A stretch of 30,513 bases of DNA. Origin: CAYQMF01 sp964418595. Its GTDB lineage: Bacteria; Planctomycetota; UBA1135; UBA2386. The stretch lies in assembly GCA_964418595.1 (NCBI GenBank), contig CAYQMF010000081.1:1-30513 (forward strand), written 5' to 3'. Made by a program: the position numbers and the translations under genes. The notes beneath the pieces are model-generated. The model searched no databases. It saw only the letters and a program-made list of their open reading frames with translations, and was not told where the DNA came from. Positions 23,165 to 30,513 of the stretch are shown in pieces; position 1 is the stretch's first letter; each line of letters opens with the position of its first letter.

Positions 23165-23545
23165 TCACTCTCCCTCGGCCTCGACGACCTTCTCGTAGGC
23201 TGCCGCGTCCATCAGGTCCTTGCCGACGCTGGTGACCTTCACCTTCACCATCCAGCCGGCTCCCCACGGGTCGTCCTTGAGCGTGTCGAGCGCGTCGGGC
23301 AGGGCGTCGTTGATCTCGACGATCGTGCCGGTGACGCCGGGATAGATGTCGCTCACGGCCTTCACCGACTCGATCTCCGCGAACGGCTTGCCGGCCGTGA
23401 CCTGGGAGCCGACCTCCGGAAGGTCGAGGAACACCAGATCGGACAGGTGCGCGACGGCGAAGTCGGTGATGCCGAGCGTCGCGGTCGCACCGTCGATCTT
23501 GCACCACTCGTGGCTCTTGAGGTACTTGCGGTCAGTGGGTCGCAT
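23165..23545 (-). CDS. gcvH: Glycine cleavage system H protein
   Basis: 126 residues, the standard length. GcvH carries the lipoyl arm that shuttles the aminomethyl group between the P, T and L proteins. The lipoyl lysine is Lys62 in EIESVKAVSDIYPGVTG, the exact family motif. Flanking family features are KSHEWCKIDG at the start, TLGITDFAVAHLSDLVFLDL, and GAGWMVKVKV near the end. It lies 32 bp downstream of gcvT, and its stop overlaps a GTG (GTGA) that would be the natural start of the following octanoyltransferase gene, although in the wrong frame. The octanoyltransferase probably modifies this protein. Neither gcvP nor the L-protein gene is in the window. Confidence 0.97.
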   Translation of the reverse strand: MRPTDRKYLKSHEWCKIDGATATLGITDFAVAHLSDLVFLDLPEVGSQVTAGKPFAEIESVKAVSDIYPGVTGTIVEINDALPDALDTLKDDPWGAGWMVKVKVTSVGKDLMDAAAYEKVVEAEGE

Positions 23546-23577
23546 GGCAGCGTGATGGAGTCGGTTTGGCGCGGTGC

Positions 23578-24669
<1,092 letters not shown>

Positions 24670-24745
24670 GGGTGGGGGCCGGTGGGCGGGGCGTTTCGCG
24701 ACGGAAACGAGGCGAGGTGGCGTCGAGGCCGGTGGGACGGGCCGC

Positions 24746-24774
24746 AGGCTAGGCACGGCCCGGCGACGAGGCAA
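24746..24774 (-). promoter_or_regulatory. Candidate promoter of the gcvT operon
   Basis: On the minus strand TTGCCT (24774-24769) and TAGCCT (24751-24746) are separated by exactly 17 bases, a good match to a -35/-10 pair. The -10 lies 76 bases upstream of the gcvT ATG. The -10 context (CTAGCCTGCGG) resembles the TAGACT/TAGAGT elements elsewhere in the window. Confidence 0.42.
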
Positions 24775-24875
24775 GGCTCTCAACCGGCTGCGGGCCCCGT
24801 GCCGATACCAGGACGGACCCTCCGGCGCTCGGCCGGCGGCGGTCCGCCCCCCATCGCGGAGGAACGAGGCAAACC

Positions 24876-27800
24876 ATGGCGCTGAAAGGAGATCTTGCAA
24901 GCGTGGACCTGGCGCAGGTCTTCCAGATGCTTGCCATGAACCAGAAGATGGGGCTGCTGCTGATCCAGGCCCCACGAACCTGGCGAGCCCTCTACTTCGA
25001 GCCGCGCGGCGTCACGCTCTACTACAACGAGCACACGCTGTTGGACAAAGTCCTGCGCGGCATGACGTCGACGGGCCAGATCGCGGACGCGGCGGTGCAG
25101 GACGCGAGGCATCATGCCGCGACGATGGGCGGCTCGCTCGTCGAGAGCCTGCTGGCGGCGGGGCATCTCACGGAGGCTGGGCTCGTCGAGGCGTTCCGCG
25201 ACGCGATGGAGGAGGAGATCCACGAACTCTTCTTCTGGGGGAACGCCCGCTTCGAGTTCTTCGAGGGCCTGCGCCAGCTCGATGGCTATGAGGGCGTGGT
25301 CAACGACTCGTTCTTCTTCTCCACCGACGGCCTCATCATGGAGGCGGCGCGGCGGATCGACGAGTGGAGCTACATCAGCGAGCGGGTGACGAGCCCGCTC
25401 GACGTGTTCCGTGGCCTGGGGCTCGATGCCCAGGGGCTCACCGACGATGTGTTCGACATCCTCGGTCTGGTCGATGGCCGGCGCAGCGTCGCGCGCATCG
25501 TCGAGCAGTCAGGGCGACCGAGCTTCTTCGTGCACAAGTGCCTGGCCAACCTGCTCGACGACGGGCACGTGGAACTGGTCCCGCCGGAGCAGATGATCGA
25601 CGCGGCGGAGGATTGCATGGCCGAGGATCGCCTGCCGGAGGCGATCAACCTGTACGTGCGCGCCCTGGCGGCCGGACAGGGCGGGCCGGACGCGCATCAT
25701 CGCGTCGCGGACGCCTACCAGGCTGCCCGCGAGTACGAGCAGGCCGTCTACCACCTCACGTGCGAGGCGGAGCACTACGCCACCAACGGTCAGATCGAAC
25801 GTGCCGCGGGCCTTCTGGTCACCGCCACGCGCCTGCTCGGTACCCATCTCGGAGCGCGGACGCGCCTCGTCGAGCTGAGCGTCGGCAACCGCGACGTCGT
25901 GCTGCCGGAGTTCGACGCGCTGGCGGAGGGGAAGGCGCTGGTGGAGATCCTGCTCGAGGTCGGTGAGATCGAGCAGGCGCGCCGACTGCTCGAGGAGCTG
26001 CTGCGCAACCATCCGAGCGACCTGCGGCTCAAGCAGAGCCTCGTCAACGTCCATACCAAGGCCGGCGACATGCGCCGCGTCGTGGAGCTGTACGAGTCGA
26101 TCGCCGCCGACCTCGTGCAGAGTCATGACCCGATCGAGGCGGTCAAGTACCTGCAGAAGATCCTGATCCTCGATCGCTCGCGGAAGGACATCTCCGATCG
26201 CATCCGCTCGCTGTACGAGCTGGACGAGCGGCGCCGATCCCGGCGCCGTGCCGTCGTGGCGCTGGTGGCCATCGTCCTGTTGGTGATCGGCGCCGCGGGG
26301 GCCTGGTATGCCTACGACCGGCATGCCGCCCGCCAGTTCGAGGCGATCGACGTGCAGTCCCTGCTCGACGCAGGCGACTTCGACGCCGCCGTCGTGGTCT
26401 ACGAGGCGTTCGTCGGGACTCATCCGCTGACGATGGCCGGCAAGGATGCCGAGGCCGAACTGATCAAGATCCGCGGGATGCAGGCGCGTCAGAAGGCGCA
26501 GGATGAGGAGCGCGTGAACCAGCAGCTCCGTGAGGTCGAGGCGCGACGCGCCCGCTACCGGGCCGATTGGAACCGCTATCGCGCGGCCTTCGACGCCGGC
26601 GATCTCGACAACGCGCTCGTCGCCATCGACGCAGTGCGCAAGCAGGTCGCGGTGGGTGGCGAGGCCGTGGACCGGGAGTGGGCCGACAGCGTCCGCCTCG
26701 AGAAGTGCTACGTCGAGCTGTACGACTACCTGGCCCGCGCCGCGGCGTTGGAGCGTTCGGCTCGCGAGAAGCTGCGCGCCGGCGACTGGGAAGCCGCGCG
26801 CAAGGACATCCTGGAGGCGACCCAGACCTACGCGCTGGCGCCGGGCGTCAAGGGTCTGCAGATCCCGTTCGGCCTCGACTCGCGACCGCAGGGCGCGGAG
26901 ATCTGGCAGGACGGCCGGCCGCTGACGGAAACCGTCGAGGGCGCGACCGTGCCCCGGACGACGCCGGCGATCCTGGAGTGCGAACGCAACGCGACGATGA
27001 CCGTCGAGCTGCGCCGGCCCGGCTTCGAGCCGCGGATCGTGCAGGTCGCCCCGTTGCCGGAATCGACCAGCGTGTTCGTGCTGACCGCCGTTCCCGACTG
27101 GCGCTTCCATCAGGATCAGGCGGTGCTCACCGGGCCCGGGCTCGGTGCCGGCTATCTCGGCGTGGGCCTGCGCGGCGGCAAGATCGCGCTGGCGTGGACG
27201 CGTGACAACAGGCAGGCGAGCATGGTCATCGACCTGCCCGAACTGTCCGAGATGCGCGGGCTCCCGGTCTTCACCGCGACGCGTGTGATGTTCCGGACCA
27301 ACGACGGTCACCTCGCCTGCTACATGCTGGAGGACGGGCGGCGGGCCTGGGTCTCGGCGTTGGCGCAGCCGTTGACGACCGACCCGATCGCCCAGGATGG
27401 TCGGATCTTCATGGGCGACGCGGCCGGCGAGCTGATCGCCATGAGCGTCGAGACGGGCCGGGTGCTGTGGAGCCGTCGCCTCGACGGTCCGCTCGTCGCC
27501 GCTCCGACCCTCGCGGCGCGCATCCTTCGCGTCGGCACGGCGTCGGGATCGGTCTATCGCATCGATGCTGCGGATGGCCGCGTGCTGGACGACCCCTGGC
27601 GTTACCCCAACGGGATCTCGTCGTCGATCCGTCTCGCGGGCGATGGCGTGATGGTGTTCGCCACGGGCGGCGGGGGTCTCGTCGCGCGCGACGAGACCGG
27701 GCGGGTGCGGTGGGCGAAGGCGTTGGAGCGCGGCATCAAGTCCGACGAACTCGCCGTCGCGAACGGCGTGGTGCTCGTCATGACCAAGGACGACGAACTC

Positions 27801-28079
27801 GCGCGCTTCGCGGTGGCCGACGGACGCGAGCTGGGTCGCCACGCGCTCGGCGGGGTCCGGCGTTTCGGTCCCCTCGTCGCCAACGATCAGGTGTTCGTGG
27901 GCATCACCGAAGGTCCCGAGGCACGCGGCAAGGGCGAGGTCCTGCGCGTCATGGGTCTCGCCGACCTGCAGCTGCGCTGGGAGTATCGCGATGAGAAGGG
28001 ATTCATCGGTGACGCGGCGGCCGACGGCACCGGGGTCTATGTGACGACGTCGGCGGGCGAGGTCCTGCGCTTCAAGTAA
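24876..28079 (+). CDS. Large membrane protein: DUF4388 (PATAN) head, TPRs, one TM, PEGA domain and PQQ-like propeller
   Basis: 1067 residues; GGAGGAACGAGG precedes the ATG. The N-terminus (MALKGDLASVDLAQVFQMLA, then GLLLIQAPRTWRALYFEPRG) is a DUF4388/PATAN domain, known from GTPase- and motility-associated proteins. Residues of about 235-450 are TPR-like (EAINLYVRALAAG, YQAAREYEQAVYHL, ARRLLEELLRNHPSDLRLKQ). One TM segment lies at about 460-480 (VVALVAIVLLVIGAAGAWYAY). After a helical stretch come a PEGA-like domain (about 664-730; LDSRPQGAEIWQDGRPL) and a PQQ-type beta-propeller (about 740-1067) with repeats such as GHLACYMLEDGRRAW, GELIAMSVETGRVLW and GGLVARDETGRVRW. Topology implies a cytoplasmic DUF4388/TPR part and an extracytoplasmic PEGA/propeller part. 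First gene of the MglA-roadblock cluster; divergent from gcvT. Confidence 0.85.
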   Translation: MALKGDLASVDLAQVFQMLAMNQKMGLLLIQAPRTWRALYFEPRGVTLYYNEHTLLDKVLRGMTSTGQIADAAVQDARHHAATMGGSLVESLLAAGHLTEAGLVEAFRDAMEEEIHELFFWGNARFEFFEGLRQLDGYEGVVNDSFFFSTDGLIMEAARRIDEWSYISERVTSPLDVFRGLGLDAQGLTDDVFDILGLVDGRRSVARIVEQSGRPSFFVHKCLANLLDDGHVELVPPEQMIDAAEDCMAEDRLPEAINLYVRALAAGQGGPDAHHRVADAYQAAREYEQAVYHLTCEAEHYATNGQIERAAGLLVTATRLLGTHLGARTRLVELSVGNRDVVLPEFDALAEGKALVEILLEVGEIEQARRLLEELLRNHPSDLRLKQSLVNVHTKAGDMRRVVELYESIAADLVQSHDPIEAVKYLQKILILDRSRKDISDRIRSLYELDERRRSRRRAVVALVAIVLLVIGAAGAWYAYDRHAARQFEAIDVQSLLDAGDFDAAVVVYEAFVGTHPLTMAGKDAEAELIKIRGMQARQKAQDEERVNQQLREVEARRARYRADWNRYRAAFDAGDLDNALVAIDAVRKQVAVGGEAVDREWADSVRLEKCYVELYDYLARAAALERSAREKLRAGDWEAARKDILEATQTYALAPGVKGLQIPFGLDSRPQGAEIWQDGRPLTETVEGATVPRTTPAILECERNATMTVELRRPGFEPRIVQVAPLPESTSVFVLTAVPDWRFHQDQAVLTGPGLGAGYLGVGLRGGKIALAWTRDNRQASMVIDLPELSEMRGLPVFTATRVMFRTNDGHLACYMLEDGRRAWVSALAQPLTTDPIAQDGRIFMGDAAGELIAMSVETGRVLWSRRLDGPLVAAPTLAARILRVGTASGSVYRIDAADGRVLDDPWRYPNGISSSIRLAGDGVMVFATGGGGLVARDETGRVRWAKALERGIKSDELAVANGVVLVMTKDDELARFAVADGRELGRHALGGVRRFGPLVANDQVFVGITEGPEARGKGEVLRVMGLADLQLRWEYRDEKGFIGDAAADGTGVYVTTSAGEVLRFK

Positions 28080-28189
28080 CCGTCCGCCGATGCCGACCAA
28101 GGACAACCGACAGGAAGCAGGGACGTGATCAGGACCAGCAACAGGAGCAACCGGGGCGCTGCGCTGCGAGCCCGGGGCGCGGAGGACCG

Positions 28190-29293
28190 ATGCGGTTCCT
28201 GAACCGACTCCGGATCTGGAAGGACCTCCGGCGCCTGGAGACGCGCGTCCGCGAGGAGCCGTCGCCATCCACCTTCGTCGATCTCGGCCAGGTCTACATC
28301 AACCTCGGCATGATCGAGGAGACGCTCGCCGCGGCGGAGGAAGGGCTGCGCCTGTTCCCGACGTCCAACGAGCTGAAGAACCTGCAAAAGTTCGCCAAGC
28401 GGAAGCAGCTCGACGGCCGGGTGAAGGACCTTCGCCAACGCCTCAACAAGGAGCCGACGCCGCGTCTGTTCCGTGACCTCGCCATGCTCTACGTGGAGAT
28501 GGGCGACTCCGGCGCGGTCCAGGCCACCTGTGAGGAGGCGATCCGTCGCTTTCCACAGGACGTCACGGCCTACACCGTCCTCGCCCGCGCGAGGCTCGTG
28601 AACTACTACCGCGACCTGACCTCACGCGACGGGATCGAGGCGGTGCGCATGTTGCAGGAGGTGGTCGAGATCGACCCCACGCACGCGCCCGCCTACCGCA
28701 TGCTCGCGGATGTGCTGTACCGGAGCGGCGCCGTGGCCACGGCGGCCGAGCAGCTCGAGTGTCTGCTGCTCCTGACGCCCGACGACCCGGAGGTGGCAGC
28801 GGCGCTCGCCGAGGTCGCGCGGCAGCCGGAGCAGCGCGTGGAGGATCTCGATGTCCTCTTCCACGCCGTGGAATGCGCCGGTCGCCTCGCGAACGGCCCG
28901 CTCATCCGCGAGCTGCCGGGAGGCAGTGATGGGTCCGACGAACTGGCGGACATCCGGGAGGCGCTCGCGCAGATCGCCGATCTGCCGGGCGTCACGAAGG
29001 CCTGCTACATCAAGAACACGAAGGCGCTGGTCAAGGGCGACATCAAGGACGGCAAGGATCCGTTCCTGCGGCTCGCGCGCGTGGTCGCCAAGGCCGCGCA
29101 GCGCGCGACCCGGCGCATGGACATCGGCAGCTTCAGCAAGGCCGCCCTGGACGGTGAGTTCGGCCAGATCTGCGTCTGCTGCTTCGGCGACGTGATCGCC
29201 GCCGTCCTGTGCAGCGCCGAGTCGGACACCAACCAGGTCCTGTCCGAGCTGCAAGAACTGGTCGCGGGCTCGCTTTGCGAGGCATCCGCCTGA
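28190..29293 (+). CDS. TPR protein with C-terminal roadblock/LC7-like domain
   Basis: 367 residues; GGAGG lies just before the ATG at 28190. The first 230 or so residues are TPR-like helical repeats (STFVDLGQVYINLGMIEETL, LFRDLAMLYVEMGDSGAV, APAYRMLADVLYRSGAVATA). The last 120 or so residues look like a roadblock domain: IREALAQIADLPGVTKACYI, then a glycine turn, a helix (LRLARVVAKAAQRATRRMDI), strand pair GQICVCCFGDVIAAVLC and a closing helix SDTNQVLSELQELV. Roadblock proteins dimerise and bind Ras-like GTPases, with MglB as GAP for MglA. A stand-alone roadblock gene follows 21 bp after the stop and an MglA gene comes next, so a roadblock heterodimer acting on that GTPase is a reasonable guess. 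The 110-bp gap before this gene holds no further gene. Confidence 0.78.
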   Translation: MRFLNRLRIWKDLRRLETRVREEPSPSTFVDLGQVYINLGMIEETLAAAEEGLRLFPTSNELKNLQKFAKRKQLDGRVKDLRQRLNKEPTPRLFRDLAMLYVEMGDSGAVQATCEEAIRRFPQDVTAYTVLARARLVNYYRDLTSRDGIEAVRMLQEVVEIDPTHAPAYRMLADVLYRSGAVATAAEQLECLLLLTPDDPEVAAALAEVARQPEQRVEDLDVLFHAVECAGRLANGPLIRELPGGSDGSDELADIREALAQIADLPGVTKACYIKNTKALVKGDIKDGKDPFLRLARVVAKAAQRATRRMDIGSFSKAALDGEFGQICVCCFGDVIAAVLCSAESDTNQVLSELQELVAGSLCEASA

Positions 29294-29314
29294 CATGAGA
29301 GAGGGGCGCAGCAG

Positions 29315-29674
29315 ATGAACAGCATCCAGGAGATCCTCGACTCCCTGAAGCAGGCGCCGGGTGTCAAGGGCGCGGCGCTGGTGACCGGCGACGGCATCGT
29401 GGTCGCCAGCGCACTGGGCCTGGAGCTGAACAGCGACGTCGTCGCCGGCCTGACCTCGTTCCTGGTGACGACCACGCGCCGCTCGCTGCAGGAGGGGGGC
29501 TTTGGCGCCTTCCGCCGCTTCATGATCCAGGCCACCAACGGCAAGCTGCTGCTGCTCGACCTCGGGGAGTCGTTCCTCATCGTCCAGACCGATCAGTTCG
29601 CCCGCCTGGACGACTGTCGCGACGAGGTGGATCAGGCCGCGGCAGCGGTGGCGGCGCTGTCCAAGGTCGGTTGA
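29315..29674 (+). CDS. Roadblock/LC7-domain protein (MglB-like)
   Basis: 119 residues, one complete roadblock domain: MNSIQEILDSLKQAPGVKGA, then ALVTGDGIVVASALGLELNS (the strand-turn-strand with the DG of the family), a long helix (AGLTSFLVTTTRRSL), GKLLLLDLGESFLIVQT strands and a final helix. This matches MglB and related regulators, which form dimers and stimulate or position MglA-type GTPases. It sits between a TPR-roadblock fusion gene and an MglA GTPase gene on the same strand. I do not assign the symbol mglB, because the length is shorter than M. xanthus MglB and two roadblock genes compete for the role. A short hairpin follows the stop, so the GTPase may have partly separate expression. 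Confidence 0.88.
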   Translation: MNSIQEILDSLKQAPGVKGAALVTGDGIVVASALGLELNSDVVAGLTSFLVTTTRRSLQEGGFGAFRRFMIQATNGKLLLLDLGESFLIVQTDQFARLDDCRDEVDQAAAAVAALSKVG

Positions 29675-29682
29675 TCGCCCCT

Positions 29683-29707
29683 GCGCGCCGGCCGGCTCCC
29701 GGCGCGT
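29683..29707 (+). terminator. Short GC-rich hairpin after the roadblock gene
   Basis: A perfect 8-bp stem, CGCGCCGG (29684-29691) with CCGGCGCG (29699-29706), with a 7-base loop and one extra G-T pair outside. It begins 9 bases after the stop of the roadblock gene and is not followed by a T-run. It lies in the 140-bp gap before the GTPase gene and may attenuate or partially end transcription. Confidence 0.35.
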
Positions 29708-29814
29708 CCGCGATCGGGACTCGGCCCGGGGAACTCGCTCAAGCGGAGGGGTCGAACGAGCCGAAACAGCACTGCGCGACTCCGCGCCGTTGCCCGTCAG
29801 AGAGCACCTAGCCC

Positions 29815-30438
29815 ATGGTCCAGATCAACTTCGCCCTCAAGGAAGTCAACTGCAAGATCGTCTTCTATGGTCCGGGGATGAGTGGCAAGACCACCAACCT
29901 CGAGGTCGTGCACCAGAAGGCGCCGGAGGAGAACAAGGGCGAGCTGACGTCGATCTCGACGGACGGTGATCGCACCCTGTTCTTCGACTTCATGCCCCTC
30001 GACCTCGGCAACATCGCCGGCATGCGGACCAAGTTCCAGCTCTACACCGTGCCGGGCCAGGTCTACTACAACTCGACGCGCAAGCTCGTGCTGCAGGGCG
30101 TCGACGGAGTGATCTTCGTGGCCGACTCCGATCCCGACAAGATCGACGAGAACATCGAGAGCTACGAGAACCTGATCACCAACCTGCGCGACTACGGCAA
30201 GGACATCCGCGAGACGCCGCACGTCATCCAGTACAACAAGCGCGACCTCCCCAACGCCATGTCGGTGGAGGATCTGGACAAGGCGATGAACCGGTTCGGC
30301 GTGCCCACCTTCGAGGCGGTGGCTGCCACCGGCGAGGGCGTGTTCCCGACCCTCAAGGTGCTGGCGGGGATGGTGCTCGAGAGCATCGACCGCGGCAGCC
30401 CGACGGATCGGCGCACGTCGAGCGCGGACGCCGGGTAA
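29815..30438 (+). CDS. mglA: MglA-type Ras-like small GTPase
   Basis: 207 residues. Bacterial polarity GTPase of the MglA family, which switches between GDP and GTP under control of roadblock proteins. P-loop GPGMSGKTTN (19-28, Lys25), DRTLFFDFMPLDLG (52-65; the family-specific switch with Arg53), TVPGQVYYN (78-86; Thr78 and Gln82, the same numbers as in M. xanthus MglA, as I remember it) and NKRDLPN (141-147, base recognition) are all present. The acidic, polar C-tail of about 20 residues is not conserved. No clear ribosome binding site precedes the ATG. It closes the cluster of DUF4388/propeller protein, TPR-roadblock and roadblock; the 75 bp after it hold no complete gene, and a GTG at 30493 could open the next one. 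Confidence 0.93.
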   Translation: MVQINFALKEVNCKIVFYGPGMSGKTTNLEVVHQKAPEENKGELTSISTDGDRTLFFDFMPLDLGNIAGMRTKFQLYTVPGQVYYNSTRKLVLQGVDGVIFVADSDPDKIDENIESYENLITNLRDYGKDIRETPHVIQYNKRDLPNAMSVEDLDKAMNRFGVPTFEAVAATGEGVFPTLKVLAGMVLESIDRGSPTDRRTSSADAG

Positions 30439-30513
30439 CCGGCCGTACCCGCGCTGCCTCGGTTGCAGCACGCCGTCAACGACCAGAACCCTGTGATCGA
30501 AAGACACGCCGAC

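Noticed and set aside
24670..24875. Possible glycine riboswitch before gcvT
   Set aside because: The 206-bp region shows a promoter-like pair and a weak CGGACC/GGTCCG inverted repeat on the far side, but no tandem aptamer pattern that I can recognise.
30439..30513. Start of another gene at GTG 30493
   Set aside because: Only seven codons are visible, so it cannot be judged.

Overview
The window is very GC-rich and densely packed with bacterial genes, with 4-bp ATGA/GTGA overlaps, many GTG starts and one TTG start. The gene types point to a planctomycete (Planctomycetota). There are three ECF sigma factor genes in 10 kb, two of them paired with large transmembrane Ser/Thr kinases. There is also a secretin-like exported protein with a VYDVRDLV-type N-terminus, a membrane-anchored chain of carboxypeptidase-regulatory-like domains, a secreted subtilase with a GPGC-type C-terminal region, and an MglA/roadblock cluster. 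The phylum call is an inference from gene content. No rRNA, tRNA, CRISPR array, insertion sequence or prophage gene was seen.

Layout. 1-755: the end of an amino-acid (Glu/Leu/Phe/Val) dehydrogenase, overlapping a 4HBT thioesterase gene. 801-2949: ECF sigma factor, short one-TM protein and secretin-like exported protein, joined by GTGA/ATGA overlaps. 2973-6636: a second ECF sigma factor, 1 bp from a TM Ser/Thr kinase with TPR repeats. 6651-9401 (minus): secreted S8 subtilase. 9673-15543: a third ECF sigma factor, a second TM Ser/Thr kinase, then a ten-repeat beta-sandwich surface protein. 15576-16832 (minus): a two-TM coiled-coil protein. 16833-17277: a gene-free divergent region with two strong inverted repeats. 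17278-19718: PTS Enzyme I (ptsI), overlapped by a protein with four Myb/SANT-like repeats. 19870-21796: STAS protein, soluble PAS histidine kinase and single-domain response regulator. 24669 down to 21800 (minus): gcvT, gcvH, a LipM-like octanoyltransferase and a carboxymuconolactone-decarboxylase-like protein. 24876-30438: a DUF4388/TPR/TM/PEGA/PQQ-propeller protein, a TPR-roadblock fusion, a stand-alone roadblock protein and an MglA-type GTPase.

How the genes work together. The first 15.5 kb looks like an envelope-signalling region: kinases with cytoplasmic catalytic domains and extracytoplasmic C-termini, next to ECF sigma factors and exported proteins. The minus-strand gcv operon is coherent: GcvT and GcvH of the glycine cleavage system are followed by the enzyme family that puts the octanoyl/lipoyl precursor on GcvH. 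The last 5.5 kb is the strongest candidate for an undescribed system. It combines an MglA-like polarity GTPase having the key M. xanthus residues at the same numbering, two different roadblock proteins (one fused to TPRs) and a large membrane protein whose DUF4388 head is cytoplasmic and whose PEGA/propeller part is predicted to be extracytoplasmic.

The oddest single observation is the octanoyltransferase gene. Family-conserved N-terminal sequence continues upstream of its only ATG with no ATG, GTG or TTG in that frame, while a GTG overlapping the gcvH stop sits in another frame. This suggests a frameshift or a non-canonical start.
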